From Kuschelorhynchus macadamiae (Eukaryota; Arthropoda; Insecta; Coleoptera; Curculionidae): a DNA stretch of 64,000 nucleotides. This document shows, one piece after another, positions 1 through 12,116 of the stretch (positions are counted from its first letter, which is position 1; each line of letters opens with the position of its first letter). The notes under the pieces were generated by a model. That model did no database searches. It saw only the letters and a list, made by a program, of their open reading frames with translations, and had not been told where the DNA came from. The translations under genes were made by a program, and so were the position numbers. Location: NCBI GenBank assembly GCA_030620095.1, contig JAUTXW010000351.1, forward strand, positions 106,001 to 170,000. The letters are read 5' to 3'.

Positions 1-560
1 TGCCTTTACCCAGAACATATTGGGTGCCATTTTGTTCCATCATATACGTATGCCACACTTCAGTTTTGAGCATAATTTAAAATAAATTTAATAAGTAGTT
101 TTTACAGTGACACACATCGCCATTTTGTTACGCCATTTTGAATTCGTAATAGTTTATACTCGTATCACATTTAATTTTTTTGCAAAATTTAAAGTCAGTT
201 GAAGAAGATTTTTTTATGTTGATTTTTTTAAAAACTTATTTCTTATCCCTAATATCTTTTTCTTAAAAACCGCACCATTTTCCTCCCTCTAGGGTCGCAC
301 GCCAAAGAACCATGTTAAAGTTGAATGTGTCAAAATAATCGTATTTGTGGTATATAAGTGGTTTTTTAGTAATACTTTTTTTCAAAATTTCCCTGCACCA
401 CCATTTTGTTTTTCCATTTTGAATTTTTTACAAAATGTTACCAGGTGATTCCTAAATGACCCTTATTTTTTGATCAAAATTTGTAAAAAGTAGTTTTTGA
501 GCTATGCCGCAAACAGACAGACTGACACTCAGACAGGCAGACCTACGGAATTGAAAAAAC
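1..560 (+). repeat. Interspersed repeat family A (ccattttgtt-unit repeat), copy 1
   Basis: The stretch repeats a degenerate unit with the words 'gccattttgtt' near 29, 121 and 401, 'accaggtgattcc', 'aaatttaaag...' and 'agtagtttttgagctatg', and ends in a GACA-rich tract (about 508-540, 'aacagacagactgac'). The same words recur at about 1440-1690 (opposite strand), 10860-10985, 56225-56890, 58330-58660 and 62265-62500. The small open frame through the GACA tract (497-679) is repeat sequence, not a gene. I do not know the superfamily; no terminal repeats or target duplications were found. Confidence 0.7.
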
Positions 561-640
561 ATGTTTCTCCATTTGAAATAAAGTATTATTTATCACATTT
601 TAGTCAATTTTTTGAAGTCGGTTTTATTTTTTTTTATAAT

Positions 641-1400
641 TATTTTTATTTAGTTCTATTTATACGACTTTTATTGTAAAAGTCAAGTTTAACAAACAGC
701 ACTGGGACCACTCCATATTATGTAATCATTGCGTAACAACATGTCTTATTATACAATATACATACAAAATTTTTCTTTACAGAATGGTGAACGCATATGT
801 TGTTCAATGTAACATCGAGTAAATAGTTCAAATGGGAGTCATTCCGCCATTTTTAATATTTTCTCAATATGCTTGTTATAGGACCACTCCGGTAACGTCC
901 TGAAAATGCCATACAAATTAGTGAAACCATCGCGGAATAATCTATGTACATAATTAGAAAATTCATAGGATCGAATTGATAATCTCCTCCTTTTTTAAAG
1001 TCGGCTGTGCTTCGTGGTCTATCTTAGATACGTAAAAGAAGTTTTTACCAATTGCCCCCCCGATCAAGAAATCTCCTAGACAATATTAAAATATTTTGCG
1101 CCAAAGTTGTAAAATTTACTAATTAACTATGTAGTTTTGATAAATAGAATCAGATCCGCTGTTTAAACTACATAATTAATTTTCACTAATATTGTTTATA
1201 ATACCTTAACCTTGTACTTTTTAAATAACTATTTCTTATATAAGCAACTCTCGGTCATGATCGTATTCATTACTGGTAAAAATTAGACTCTAATTTGGTT
1301 TGTTTGGTCCCATTCATGACTTAATGACTTAAAATATAATATCCTCAATCCTCAATTTTTGGTATTTTATTGGCTCAATTTGTAAAAGTTAAGTACCTAT
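641..1400. other. AT-rich stretch without recognised features
   Basis: No convincing coding frame, RNA gene or element end is visible. Long A/T runs and stop codons occur in all frames. Confidence 0.5.
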
Positions 1401-1439
1401 TCGTAGTGGACAAATCTTTTTTTTTACTTCACTTGTAAA

Positions 1440-1690
1440 AGGGAAGTATTGTAATCGTGAAAAAATCGTTTTCCCTGGTTTTATGGTACCTAGCTGCAGA
1501 AAAACATGTTTTTCTTAATTTCGTCGGTACCCTGTACGCGACATAGCTCAAAAACTACTTATTCGATTGCCTTCAAATTTTGGTCAAAATTCAAAGATCA
1601 TACGGGGATGAAATGGTTACACCTTGGTAAAAATCCAATATGGCCGAACAACATGGCGACCTAGTGAAATGTAAAAAAAAATTATTACAA
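1440..1690 (-). repeat. Interspersed repeat family A, copy 2
   Basis: Read on the minus strand this carries the family A words: 'ggccgccatgttgttc', then 'tttttaccaaggtgtaacc', then a run ending 'tagtttttgagctatg'. The open frame 1640-1837 overlaps it and is not regarded as a gene. Confidence 0.6.
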
Positions 1691-1699
1691 AAAAAAACC

Positions 1700-2470
1700 A
1701 CTTATCCAATTTACCTGGAATTTTGCACAGTTGATTTGTTATCCAAAAGTGGAAAAATTCACAAACTGAAATATTTCACAACGTTCTATTCAGATCTGCG
1801 TGTGCGCTTGAGTGACAACATTTTAATAACATTTTAAATTAATTATGGCATTTAACACTAAATCACGTGATAAAAAATATGAACAGATTAGTACAATAAA
1901 GATAATCCAGTAAAAAAGTGCATGTATACAAAGTAGAAAATCACTACCATTAACAAAACATGTTATTTTTTACATTATTTTACTAATTACTAACAATCCA
2001 AGAATCTATCTTATTTTTTATTTTATTAAAAACACACTTTTTTAAATAAATTTGTAATATGCTAAATATTTTGGGTAGAATATAAGAGATATGCCTTCGT
2101 GGAGAACTGAACAATCTACTAAGAAAAGCAAAATGGGTAACTTTGCTTAATCTTGTTTCTGTGCTATGGTGATTAATAAGATTGTTGAATTTTTTGTTTC
2201 TATAACTAAAACTTATTACATTCTTAATGTACAGTTGTCTTAATTCAACAGTCCTGTTTCTTTAAATAAAGCTTCTAAATAGTGGAGTTAAAAAATTGCT
2301 ACACGAGGCACCCCAAGCGGTAATGCCGTAGTACAAAATGAACTCCACAAGCCCTTGATAGAATTAATCTTAACTCATAGAATTTATAAAGTAGGTTTCT
2401 TATTTAAATATTCACCGTGACTCAATATCAATTCATGTATTGGTCAAAAATTGCCTCTAAATATGATATG
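1700..2470. other. AT-rich stretch without recognised features
   Basis: No coding frame longer than noise and no repeat ends recognised. Confidence 0.45.
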
Positions 2471-2479
2471 TTTTCCTTT

Positions 2480-4045
2480 CTGTTTATTGCCGCTTCAAAA
2501 TCGCCGAAACATCTGGAGATGTGAAACTACTGAATAAAAAGAGGTATATAAAATAAAAATCTTGGGTTAAATAAGTTATAATAACCATAACCTAGAGCAT
2601 ATTGCATTAAAAACCATTTCAGATTCCCAGTGTAGTAAAAAATTAGTTCAGAAGTTAATTTTTAAGCCAGTGGTTTAAGAATTACATATCATTTGAAGGC
2701 AAACAGGAACAGAGCTTGTTTGCGTCCCTCAGCTAAGCTGTGCATACCGCAGAGAAGTAATCTCGTACTTTAATTCACATTTTGATGTGGAAAGTGGAAT
2801 TTGAAAAACAACTAATTAGAGACTTTCCATTGAACTCGTTCGACTCTTTCGATGTGGCATGCGTAGCTCCTATCAAAGCAGCTATAGTAGTAACCCCAAT
2901 ATTCGAAAGGCCTTGCAAACAGTAGAATCGATGTGCTCGTTAAACGATAATTCGCTGTCGAATACTACAGCTAAAGCGTTTACTGTAAGGAGATTCCTAG
3001 GAAAGAGTCGTTAATCCTCTACATATTTAGCTGGGTATGTTGATAGAGAAAAAGTTTGTCTTGCACCAAAAGATAAAACGATTCAAATCGGACTGTAGTG
3101 CAGTTACTCAACCTGTTGGATGTGAGGAATTCTAAGCCATCAGCGAACAGAAGAGAGTTGCTGTTAATAAAGCAAGATGTGAGGTCGTTAATGAATAGGA
3201 GAAATAATATTGGTCCAATATGAGACCCTTGAGGTACGTCGAATGTGATTGAGATGACAAGAGATGCCGAATTTTGCATTAAGACTCGCTGTTTACGGTG
3301 GCTCAGATAGGAACTGATCCATTTAAGTAAATGCCTACAATTCCACTAACGGGAAGTTTTCTTAACAGCAGTTTATGACATATAGTCTCAAAGGCTTTTG
3401 ACAAGTCGGTATAGGTAGAATCGACTTGTTGACAGCTTCAAGAGAAGAGATTAGGTAGTCTTGATAAGTGGCGAGTTTAGTTGCTGTAGAGCGTCCCTGA
3501 TAGAAGCCATGATGGCTTGGCAAAATGTAATTTGAGTAAGTAATGAATATCTCCTCGGTCACGATAGCTTCGAACACTTTGGGAATAAAGGTAGATTTCA
3601 GTTTAAGTATTTACCTGTAATTCCACTAACGGAGGAAGTTTTCTTAACAAGAGTTTATGACATATGTGTCAAAGGCTTTTGACAAGTCGGTATAGACAGA
3701 ATCGACTTGTTGGCCAGCTTCAAGGAAGAGATTAGGTAGGGGAATTGTAATTTGAGTAATGGCGAATATCTCCTAAACGATTATCGATATGTCTCTATAA
3801 TTTGAAATGTCAGTTTTAAGTCCCTTTTTGTGGATTGGCTCGAAGTTAGAGAATTTCCACACAGAAGAGAAGATCCCCGAGTCGTAGGATTTTTGAAAGA
3901 TTGAGAACAGGGGAGTTGAGTGTGTCATAACAACTTAAAAGGAGAGATGGCGACAGACTGTCGGGACCAGCATTCTTGTTGGTGTCGAGAGTTTTCAATT
4001 TCGCAACTACATTATCAACAATGAAAGTTTGAGAGGACAAGGAAC
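2480..4045 (-). pseudogene. Decayed LINE reverse transcriptase (APE-type non-LTR retrotransposon), copy A
   Basis: Minus-strand fragments line up in the order of a LINE ORF2. At 4040-3846 is the RT entry motif ('NKNAGPDSLSPSLLL', cf. N-S-GPDGL). At 3577-3362 is 'HHGFYQGRSTATKLA', the conserved QHGF-RST block. At 3279-3019 are 'VPQGSHIGPILFLLFINDL' and 'LLFADGLEF', where the catalytic FADD has decayed to FADG. Further down, about 2900-2650 encodes thumb-like words ('HIERVERVQW'). Frames shift repeatedly, so it is dead. A local duplication lies inside it (see 3324-3785). The family looks like the Jockey/CR1 assemblage; the clade was not resolved. Confidence 0.8.
3324..3785. repeat. Imperfect tandem duplication inside LINE copy A
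   Basis: Two blocks, about 3324-3565 and 3602-3785, share 'ttccactaacg', 'aagttttcttaaca', 'caaaggcttttgacaag', 'agaatcgacttgttg' and 'gtaatttgagtaa', with small deletions in the second. Both correspond to the same RT segment, so the LINE was locally duplicated after it died. Confidence 0.8.
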
Positions 4046-4049
4046 ATCA

Positions 4050-5500
4050 GATCCAAAGGCAAGGTGTTTAATTGATCAGTTTGATAAAATTATGTTATCT
4101 TTTTAGGAAAATCATAAAACATCAAAATCGCCAAAATGTCCTGAGGTTTGACCCTAGCGATCAAATATAGATACCAAGAAGTAAAAACCGTGGATTTAAT
4201 AAGCTAGAATTCTTAGTTACGACCAGTTTGCAAAAGTCATTTAAACCCCTTATATAATAGGCAAAGCAACAAAAAGTTGACAAACTGTCTGGTTCAAATT
4301 TGACCCAAAGAATGACTCTTTTAAATCCCGGCAGCCAAAACTTGATGGAACTTTGTTTGACTGAGTTTAGGTCAATTTTTTTATTTTTACAGCATTTGTT
4401 GAGCATTTTAATTTCTTTTTCGGAATAAAGTTTACTATTAAAAAACATTTTTAAAGTGTTTTACATAAAAGATCTTAACACATCACCAGGGACGTTAAAC
4501 TTAAGTTGAAAACAATACCATATCCGCTGTGTCATTTCTTATTTATCCTTAAATTTATTTATCTTCTGGCGTGTCATAATGACACATTTTGATTGTCATT
4601 TTTAGTGTTTAAATGACTCACTTTTCGGACGTAATCCAATGTATTCATATAGTCCTAAAACAAATACTGTACTGGATTCATTATAGTTCTAAAACAACTT
4701 AGCAACGAGAAAACGACTGCCTTTCGGAAATACTTTTTAACAAAATTTGCACAATGTGTGACTCAAGTGACGCCAAAAAATGAAGTTTTGTATGTTCGGA
4801 TCGAAGACAATCCTTATGAGATACGCTGTGGTATTCACGGCTAGTCCCATAATAATAGTTATTTTGATCCTTATAACGTAAATAACTATAATAGGAAAAT
4901 AACTATTAAGAGATAGTATGGATGATTCGTTTTAAATGTTAGTTTTTCTTGTACTTGATGAGAAGGTTATGTTTAAGCATTCCGTCGATTACTACTATGA
5001 TCATATGAGTAATTTAAACAAGCGTTGAATCACTGCTAATTCATCCTTTGGCCTTGAATTTAATCTTGACGATCTAGGACCTTAAACAATTAACTCCACG
5101 TTCATTAGTTTAAATTAATATTTAAATAATCCCAACTGAACAAAAGCTCGAGTGAACTGCACATGGAAAAACTAGACTACTCTTATTATATAAGCAAAAT
5201 AAAAATTAGAGGTAAAAAATAAACTAGTTTTAAATAATTAGTCAGAAAGTCTAGTATGTTGATATAGGCATCGTGCACTTTGTACTGAGGAAGTTTTCAC
5301 GGCTTTGTTTAGTTCAAATCAAACAAACATTATTTAGGGAAATAACACTGCATTTTTAAATGAGTATGTCTAGACTGGATTTCAATATTATTTGTACACG
5401 CAAACATATTTCAGTCTCATTAATAGAGCTGTTTACTAATTACTCAAGAAATGCTTTTTTTAATCTAATTTAAAAACACGTTAAATACTACAAAGTATAG
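4050..5500. other. Stretch without recognised genes
   Basis: A 95-codon minus-strand frame at 4161-4448 has no motif I recognise, and its composition does not stand out from the AT-rich background. No element ends were found. Confidence 0.4.
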
Positions 5501-5524
5501 AACGAAAACTTTATCTTTCACGGC

Positions 5525-6640
5525 TGTGGTCAATTAAGAAATCATGGTTCTTGGGATTAGACCTTGTTTTAATGGAATCACTTTCCGACGTTTCGCCTTC
5601 GATTGCACGAGGCATGTTCAGGGATCCTTATTTCACGAGATCGGAATACAGAATGAGCTCGGAGACTTACCCGCTGTATCGACTGAAGCCTGTATCTCTA
5701 ATAAAATTATTAGAATGCTTATAAATTTCAGTAGATTCTCTAGTTTTCCGTTTATAGAATCTCGAATCCTATGCAAGAACTTACGTGTATGCCATGTCCA
5801 GTGGTATTGGACTTAGTGTTCACATAAAGCAGATTTTATAATTTGTTTCTTCCTAATACATCGTTCATGTTCCTTAAGCCTAATCGATATGGATCATCCA
5901 GTTTCTCCAATATAGACATCACCACATGAACAAGGAATTGCATATATTCCTTTCGTTAGGAAAGAAATAATGTCCTTGGTAAAGGAAATTTACCGATTTT
6001 TTGCCGAAAAAAGTTAAGCAAAAATAGTCATTCCTGCAAGATGTATATCAGACCGAAAGGATAAGTTTACATATAAACACCATTCTTGCAACTTCTCTCT
6101 GAATCATTTCAACACCGACTATCCATAAAGTTTTGCGCAAAATTCATTAAAATTCAGGTAATTACTTTTCACAGAAATACTTCAAAATATAAAATAATTA
6201 ATACATTTCATTTTTTCACACAGATATACATTTGATGTACAGGGTGTTCTAAATATTAAGAAGTTTGAACAAAAGGCAAGGGTAAAGTAGCTTTATTTCT
6301 AAAAATACATCGAAAAGTAATTTAGAAAAGATGTTTTAGATCTATTTTTATACATAACTATAAAATCGCACTTGACTATTTAAAATTTGACTTTCTTTAA
6401 AACCCTTTTATGAACGACCTGTACGGTAAATTTAGGAGATGATGTAGAAGATGAGAATTTTTTTCAGAGATTCGTTTATTAAATTTCTTGTGCGCGTTGA
6501 AGATTGTACATATATTGAACCGGCGAAGTAACCTTGCAATATTTTCTGTAGTTCCGTGTATAGATGGAAAATTTCGTGGAGTAGGACTAATATATTTATT
6601 TTCTAATTGACCGTCTAATATCCTCAGTGCAATATCCATT
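5525..6640 (-). pseudogene. Decayed Penelope-like retroelement, copy 1 (GIY-YIG endonuclease remnant)
   Basis: On the minus strand, 6639-6397 encodes 'ENIARLLRRFNICTIFNAHK', a block typical of PLE proteins just before the endonuclease. About 5960-5830 encodes 'GIYAIPCSCGDVYIGETG', the GIY-YIG endonuclease core of Penelope elements, then a stop and 'SIRLKEHERCIRKK'. About 5990-6390 is unrelated sequence between these blocks and contains a mariner-like end word ('tacagggtgttct' near 6239). The 3' part (5627-5530) matches the tail of the PLE copies at 32.8 and 37.9 kb, including the ribozyme-like motif. Confidence 0.8.
5582..5627 (-). ncRNA. Hammerhead-ribozyme-like motif of PLE copy 1 (decayed)
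   Basis: Minus strand: GATCC, CTGAACA (expected CTGANGA; the invariant G is lost), T, GCC...GGC stem, GAAAC, GTC, GGA. The layout matches the two better copies at 32776-32818 and 37909-37953, but the core is mutated, so this copy should be inactive. Confidence 0.4.
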
Positions 6641-6644
6641 CCCT

Positions 6645-7090
6645 CTTAAAGTTTGAGTCAGTTTCTCTGTTTCCAAATGTAAAGAATGTTGGTCACAAAT
6701 CGCGATGGTTCTGTAAACCAAAGAATTATTAACTGATTAGTTTTGTTTTGCCAACTACTTGCGAAAGATAAATTTCAGTGCTAAATATATATAAAAGGCG
6801 TGTGAATATGTTATAATCAATTAATTATATAATTTTCTATAAAATGATTACAAATTTTTTCTTATTAAAATATCTGAACGACCTAAATTTAAAAAATAAA
6901 AAACGAATAAATTGTTTTATTTTACCACAGAATGCTTATTTGAAAATGGCAACACTGCCCACAGTAGAGAAACGTGCAGGCTTCAACGAACTTAACAATT
7001 CGTAAACTTATCAGTTGCAGGTGTCTTGTTTGTTGGTCTTTCACCTTAATTTTTTGCCGGATGAGGCAATTCCATATCGTTTTAATACGT
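6645..7090. other. Stretch without recognised genes
   Basis: AT-rich sequence between the PLE remnant and the outer mariner; it may hold the eroded 5' end of the mariner but no terminal repeat was identified. Confidence 0.4.
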
Positions 7091-8484
7091 AGTCCGGATG
7101 ACAGACATGTTACTTATTTATGGAGAGTGTAGGCAGAATGCTCATTTGGAGTCCCAAACATACCGGAAAAGATGTGGTAACAGGAGGTGTCCTAAGATAC
7201 GGGAAGTGTAAACGTCCGTCAAACTAATCGGGCGGCCTGAAAGGCAAATAACACTCGAAAACGAGGAACATATTTTACCCCCAGTGAAGGCAAACCCTAG
7301 TTTGAGCACTCGGGAAATCTCACGACAAGTTGGATTTTCTAATTAGACCATTCATCGTACCCTTCGTGAAAACCTTCTTCACCCTTATTATGTGCAGCGA
7401 GTACAGGCTTTGATTTTCGAGGACTTACCCCGAAGAATATAGTTTTTGCCGGTGGTTTCGTAGAAAACCAAGAACACGAAAATTTCACTTTAAACATACT
7501 GACAACCGATGAATGTTGTTTTACGAGAGATGGAATTTTAAATTCGATTTTTCAATACCGGTTTTCAATAAATATTTGGGCTGGAATAATCCACAATCGA
7601 TTAATCGGACCTTTTGAGCTACCAAGGCGTTTAACAGGAGAGGCATACCTCTAATTTTTAACTAATGACTCGTCCACTCATTTAGAAGATATTCATTTAT
7701 CTCAACGAACCAGTGCTTGGTTTCTTATGATGGAGCTCCTGCCCACATTCACAGGAATGTGTTACAATATCTGGATAATACGTTTGATAGTAGGTGGATA
7801 TATCGAAATGCCCCAGAACCTAGAAAATGGCCTCTGAGGTCACCAGACCTAAACTCCTTGATTTTTATTTTTGGGGCCACATAAAAACATTAGTGTACAG
7901 GGTGTCCAATTTTGGTTGTAAATACAAGGTATCTCCGTTATTTGCAAATATTTAGGGTTGAGGTTTTCGACACCATGCCACTTTTTTGTCAAACTCAAGC
8001 TGCCGTAATCAGATTTTCCATAGCCCGCCTCGTTTCGGAGATACAGGGCCAAATTGAAAAAGTTGCATTTTGGGACACCCCTCATATCTCGGTTATCTTT
8101 TAACGTATCGAAGAGGTAAAAACTGGCTCTTATAGAGTTTTTTACGTAAAATCCAGTGGCGTAGACAGATTTTTACTCGGGGCCGTCGTTTTTGATACAT
8201 GACCCAAAGTCACGTTTTTTTAAATGGGACACCCTGTGTATTTGTACGCAGTCCTATTCGTCTTATTATGAGCTTTTCAAAAATATATGGTTATCTATAC
8301 TTATTTTAAAAAATAAGGCTGCAATTTAGGTTTGTAATAATATCTATCTATATTTTTCATAGTAAGCCATGGACTAATTGCCAAAAATGGCTTTGTCACT
8401 GCTTTGTCATAAAGCAAATGAAGTTTTGATGTTAATATTAATAGACGTGTTAAATTAGTCGCTCTGATTATTACTTTTTAACAA

Positions 8485-9622
8485 ATGGCTGCAAATCAAT
8501 TATTTGAAAACTTTGAGCAATATGATATGCTGACCTGTTTCATAGAGAGTCATGAAAATATAAACGCTGCTTCTGAGCTTTATTTCATTAGGTAATGTTT
8601 TATTTTCATAATTATTATTGCAATCTTTTTTATAACTTAAACTTTTATTATATAGATAACCGGAAAGGAGGCAGCCAAATAAATTAATATTCTATAGGCT
8701 GAAATCGAATTTAATAAATTTTGGCTCTTTCAAAAAGCCCAGATCAAAGAAATATAACAAAGAGAATCGTGAGGCTGATGAAATTAACGTCTTAGCAAGT
8801 GTAAATGTAACGCCTGTAACGTCCTGTAGAAAAATAGAGAATGAAGTGGGTGTAATCAAGTCTCGGGTTCAAACGATTTTAAAGAAACATAAGTATAAAC
8901 CTTATAAAGTCAGAGTTGTGCAAAATCTACATCCTGGAGATGCAGAACGACGTATTGATTTTTGACAGTGGTATTTACAAAAAATTAATACTAACCAAAA
9001 TTTTGGAAGAGCGGTTATATGGTCCGACGAATCGTATATAAGTAGTGCTGGAATATTTAATAGGCACAATACGAGACACTGGTCACCTGAAAATCAACAT
9101 TTGATATTTCCACGCGAGCAACAAGGAAGATTTGGCTTTAATGTCGCTTGTTTCGTACTAGGAACCAAAATAAAATTTCATATTTTTGAAGGAGGTCTCA
9201 CTGCTAATCGCTACCTTGAAATATTGCAAAATATATTGCCAGAAATCATAGAAGATGTCCTTTTAGCACATGTGAATCAAATATATTTCCATCAAGACGG
9301 AGCTCCAGCACATAACTCCCAAATTGTGAGGCGGTATTTAGAAGAGAACTTCCCCGAACGCTGAATTGGAACGCACGGACCTGTCCGATGGCCTCCTAGG
9401 TCGCCTGACCTGTCCATATTGGACTTCTTTTTATGGGGTCACCTAAAAAATTTAATTTTTCTTACCCGACATAACACAGTTCAAGACCTGCGTAACACCA
9501 CTGAGCAGGCATTTTTGCACTGGGTAAAATTTCAAGAGTGTGTGAGAGATGTCTGAGAAAATGAAAATCAGTTTGAGCAGTTCTTTCGAACATGGCTAAT
9601 TACGAAAAATAGATATACTTAA
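8485..9622 (-). other. Marker: antisense of inner mariner transposase holds no gene
   Basis: No minus-strand frame in this interval shows a recognisable protein; the coding signal is all on the plus strand. Confidence 0.6.
8485..9622 (+). pseudogene. Transposase pseudogene of the inner DD41D mariner (one intron)
   Basis: It starts 'MAANQLFENFEQYDML' (8485). A probable 64-bp intron (GT at 8592, AG at 8654-8655) interrupts the N-terminal helix-turn-helix. Exon 2 then reads, in one frame, 'PERRQPNKLIFYRL', 'RVQTILKKHKYKPYK', 'VIWSDES' (first D), 'IYFHQDGAPAH' (second D) and 'RSPDLSILDFFLWGH' (third D). There are 41 residues between the second and third D, the spacing of the rosa-like DD41D mariners. 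In-frame stops at 8657, 8963, 9362 and 9554, mostly at expected Trp or Cys positions, show it is dead. Confidence 0.88.
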
Positions 9623-10204
9623 TATATTCTTAAAAACTTAAACTGTAGCCTTTTATTTTTAAAATAAGTATAGATAACTATATATTTTTGAAAAGCTCAT
9701 AATAAGACGAATAGGACTATGTAAAAATATACAGGGTGTCCTATTTAAAAAAACGTAACTTTGGGTCATGTATCAAAAACGACGGCCCCGAGTAAAAATA
9801 AGTCCACGTCACTGAATTCTACGTAAAAAACTCTATAAGAGCCAGTTTTTACCTTGTCGATACGTTAAAGGATAACCGAGATACGACGGAGGTCCCAAAA
9901 TGCAATTTTTTCAATTTGGCCCTGTATCTCCGAAACGAGGCGGGCTATGGAAAATCTGATTACGGCAGCTCGAGTTTGACAAAAAAGTGGCACGGTGTCG
10001 CGAAAACCTCAACCCTAAATATTTGCAAATAACGGAGATACCTCGCATTTACAACCAAAATTGGACACCCTGTATATTGGGGTTAAAATTGAAAATGAAG
10101 ACGACCTTAGAAACCGCATTTTTGCTGCAGCGAAACAAATTAGACAAAGACTCTGCCTGTATAAATAGTGGCGGTAGTCATTTTCAGCATTTACTTTAAT
10201 TATT

Positions 10205-10843
<639 letters not shown>

Positions 10844-10859
10844 TTTAGTTATAATTTTT

Positions 10860-10985
10860 TTAACATTTCATTAGGGCGCCATTATGTTTTACCATGGGGT
10901 TGACCATTTTGGTAAAAATCCAGTATTTTACCAAAATGATATCAGGTCATCCCCATTTGACCCTTAGTTTACTTTCATTAAAAAA
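10860..10985 (+). repeat. Interspersed repeat family A, copy 3 (short)
   Basis: Contains 'ggcgccattatgtttta', 'ccaaaatgatatcaggtcat' and 'cccatttgacccttagttt', the words of one family A unit. Confidence 0.65.
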
Positions 10986-11187
10986 TAGGATGTTTAAATA
11001 GATTTGTTGACTGGTTAAGTTTCCTGCGAGTACCCCCGTATGGCGATAACGAAAGGGATACAAAGAAGTACTTAAATCGCCTTAATAAAATAGGTACCTC
11101 TTCATAAACCACGTTTTGTGTTGAATCTTGTTTCAATTTTTCTCAACAGGGGCTTGGGAGATTTTTCTTTATAAATTATTTCCGATT

Positions 11188-11725
11188 TTTTGGAACACCC
11201 TGTACAAAGTTTTAAAAAATATGTAAACAATAAAATAAAATATACCTGTTCAAGCGTTTTTTTTTTGAAAAACTAACTGTTTTTTAAATAAAAAATATTG
11301 TAATATTTAAGGAGCGGTTTCATTCCCTTTAAATTTGATTCCCTTCTTATTGAATCTCCACATTCTGCAATCAGTCCGTATTCCAAAATGCAGCTTTTTA
11401 AGTCAAGCGATTTGAGCAGAATCGTGATTAATCAGTGGCCTGATTTTTTGACACACCCTGTATAAAATTTAAAAAATTCTAAAATATTTAAAATAATCAA
11501 ATAAAATATACGAGTTTTTCCGAAAAACCAACCATTTTTTAAATAAAAAGTATTGTTTTAGATTTAAGGGGAGGTTTGACCCCCATGAAATTTGAGTTTT
11601 GAAAAATCCCTTCTTATGGAACCTCTACATCCTACAATCAACCTGTATGCCAAAATGCAGCTTTTTACGTAAAGCCGTTTGAGCAGAATCGTGATTAATC
11701 AGTGATCCGATTTTTTGAAACACCG
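11188..11725. repeat. Tandem repeat, unit about 260 bp, interrupted by the Transib-like element
   Basis: Units start at the word 'gattttttg(g/a)(a/c)acaccctgta' at about 11184, 11442 and 11710. Shared words include 'ttcaaggggaggtttgaccc'-like runs, 'caaaatgcagctttttac' and 'gagcagaatcgtgattaatc'. The third unit is cut at its CACC(C/G)TGTATA word by the element at 11726, and resumes after 14497 ('tgtataaatttac'). Confidence 0.8.
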
Positions 11726-12116
11726 CACAGACGGGCAAAATTGAAAAAACCTGGCCAAAACTTAAACGATGATATGTAGTAATAAAATTTCCTTAATGTG
11801 TTTATGAGAAATAATATTGTAAAAACTAATTAACATATTTGTCAATTGGCTACTAATCTGGTGGAAAATTTAATAATATAATAAATAAATACTTGACAAA
11901 AACATAATTATGTGTATAAAACCGAATTTAAATTGTTTTAAAAAATACTGCCTACATTTTACTGTTTTTATATTATTTAAAGTCATCAACGGCGTAAAAT
12001 TAATAATTAATAAACTAATAACAGCATCATTTATTCTCAGAAATAATGTCGCATAACTAATTATTGTTTTTAATCCCCGGACCCGGAGTCTGAGTCACTT
12101 GAGCTATTAATTTCTG

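Larger units (their letters stand above)
7898..10072 (+). mobile_element. Inner mariner element (DD41D type) with about 436-bp terminal inverted repeats
   Basis: The left end reads TA + 'cagggtgtccaattttgg' (7896 on), the right end 'ccaaaattggacaccctg' + TA (to 10074), so the TA target duplication is intact. The inverted repeats run about 7898-8334 and 9637-10072. A spliced transposase pseudogene fills the centre. An internal copy of the end word ('acaccctgtgta' at 8229; 'tacagggtgtcc' at 9730) lies inside each arm, as if the arms grew by taking in a second set of ends. It sits inside an older mariner. Confidence 0.9.
7098..10200 (+). pseudogene. Outer mariner-family transposase pseudogene, split by the inner mariner
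   Basis: The 5' part (7098-7895) encodes, across many frameshifts, 'MTDMLLIYGECRQNAH', 'NPSLSTREISRQVGF', 'HPYYVQRVQAL', a 'DGAPAH'-like block and 'RSPDLNSLDFYFWGH', the order of a mariner transposase (paired helix-turn-helix then DDD catalytic domain). The match stops at 7895, where the inner element starts, and resumes at 10075-10200 with 'VKIENEDDLRNR' and 'SGGSHFQHLL', the usual C-terminus. Its own terminal repeats were not recognised. Extensive decay makes it much older than the insertion inside it. Confidence 0.8.

Noticed and set aside
4161..4448. 95-codon minus-strand frame as a gene
   Set aside because: No recognised motif, no splice or promoter context, background composition.
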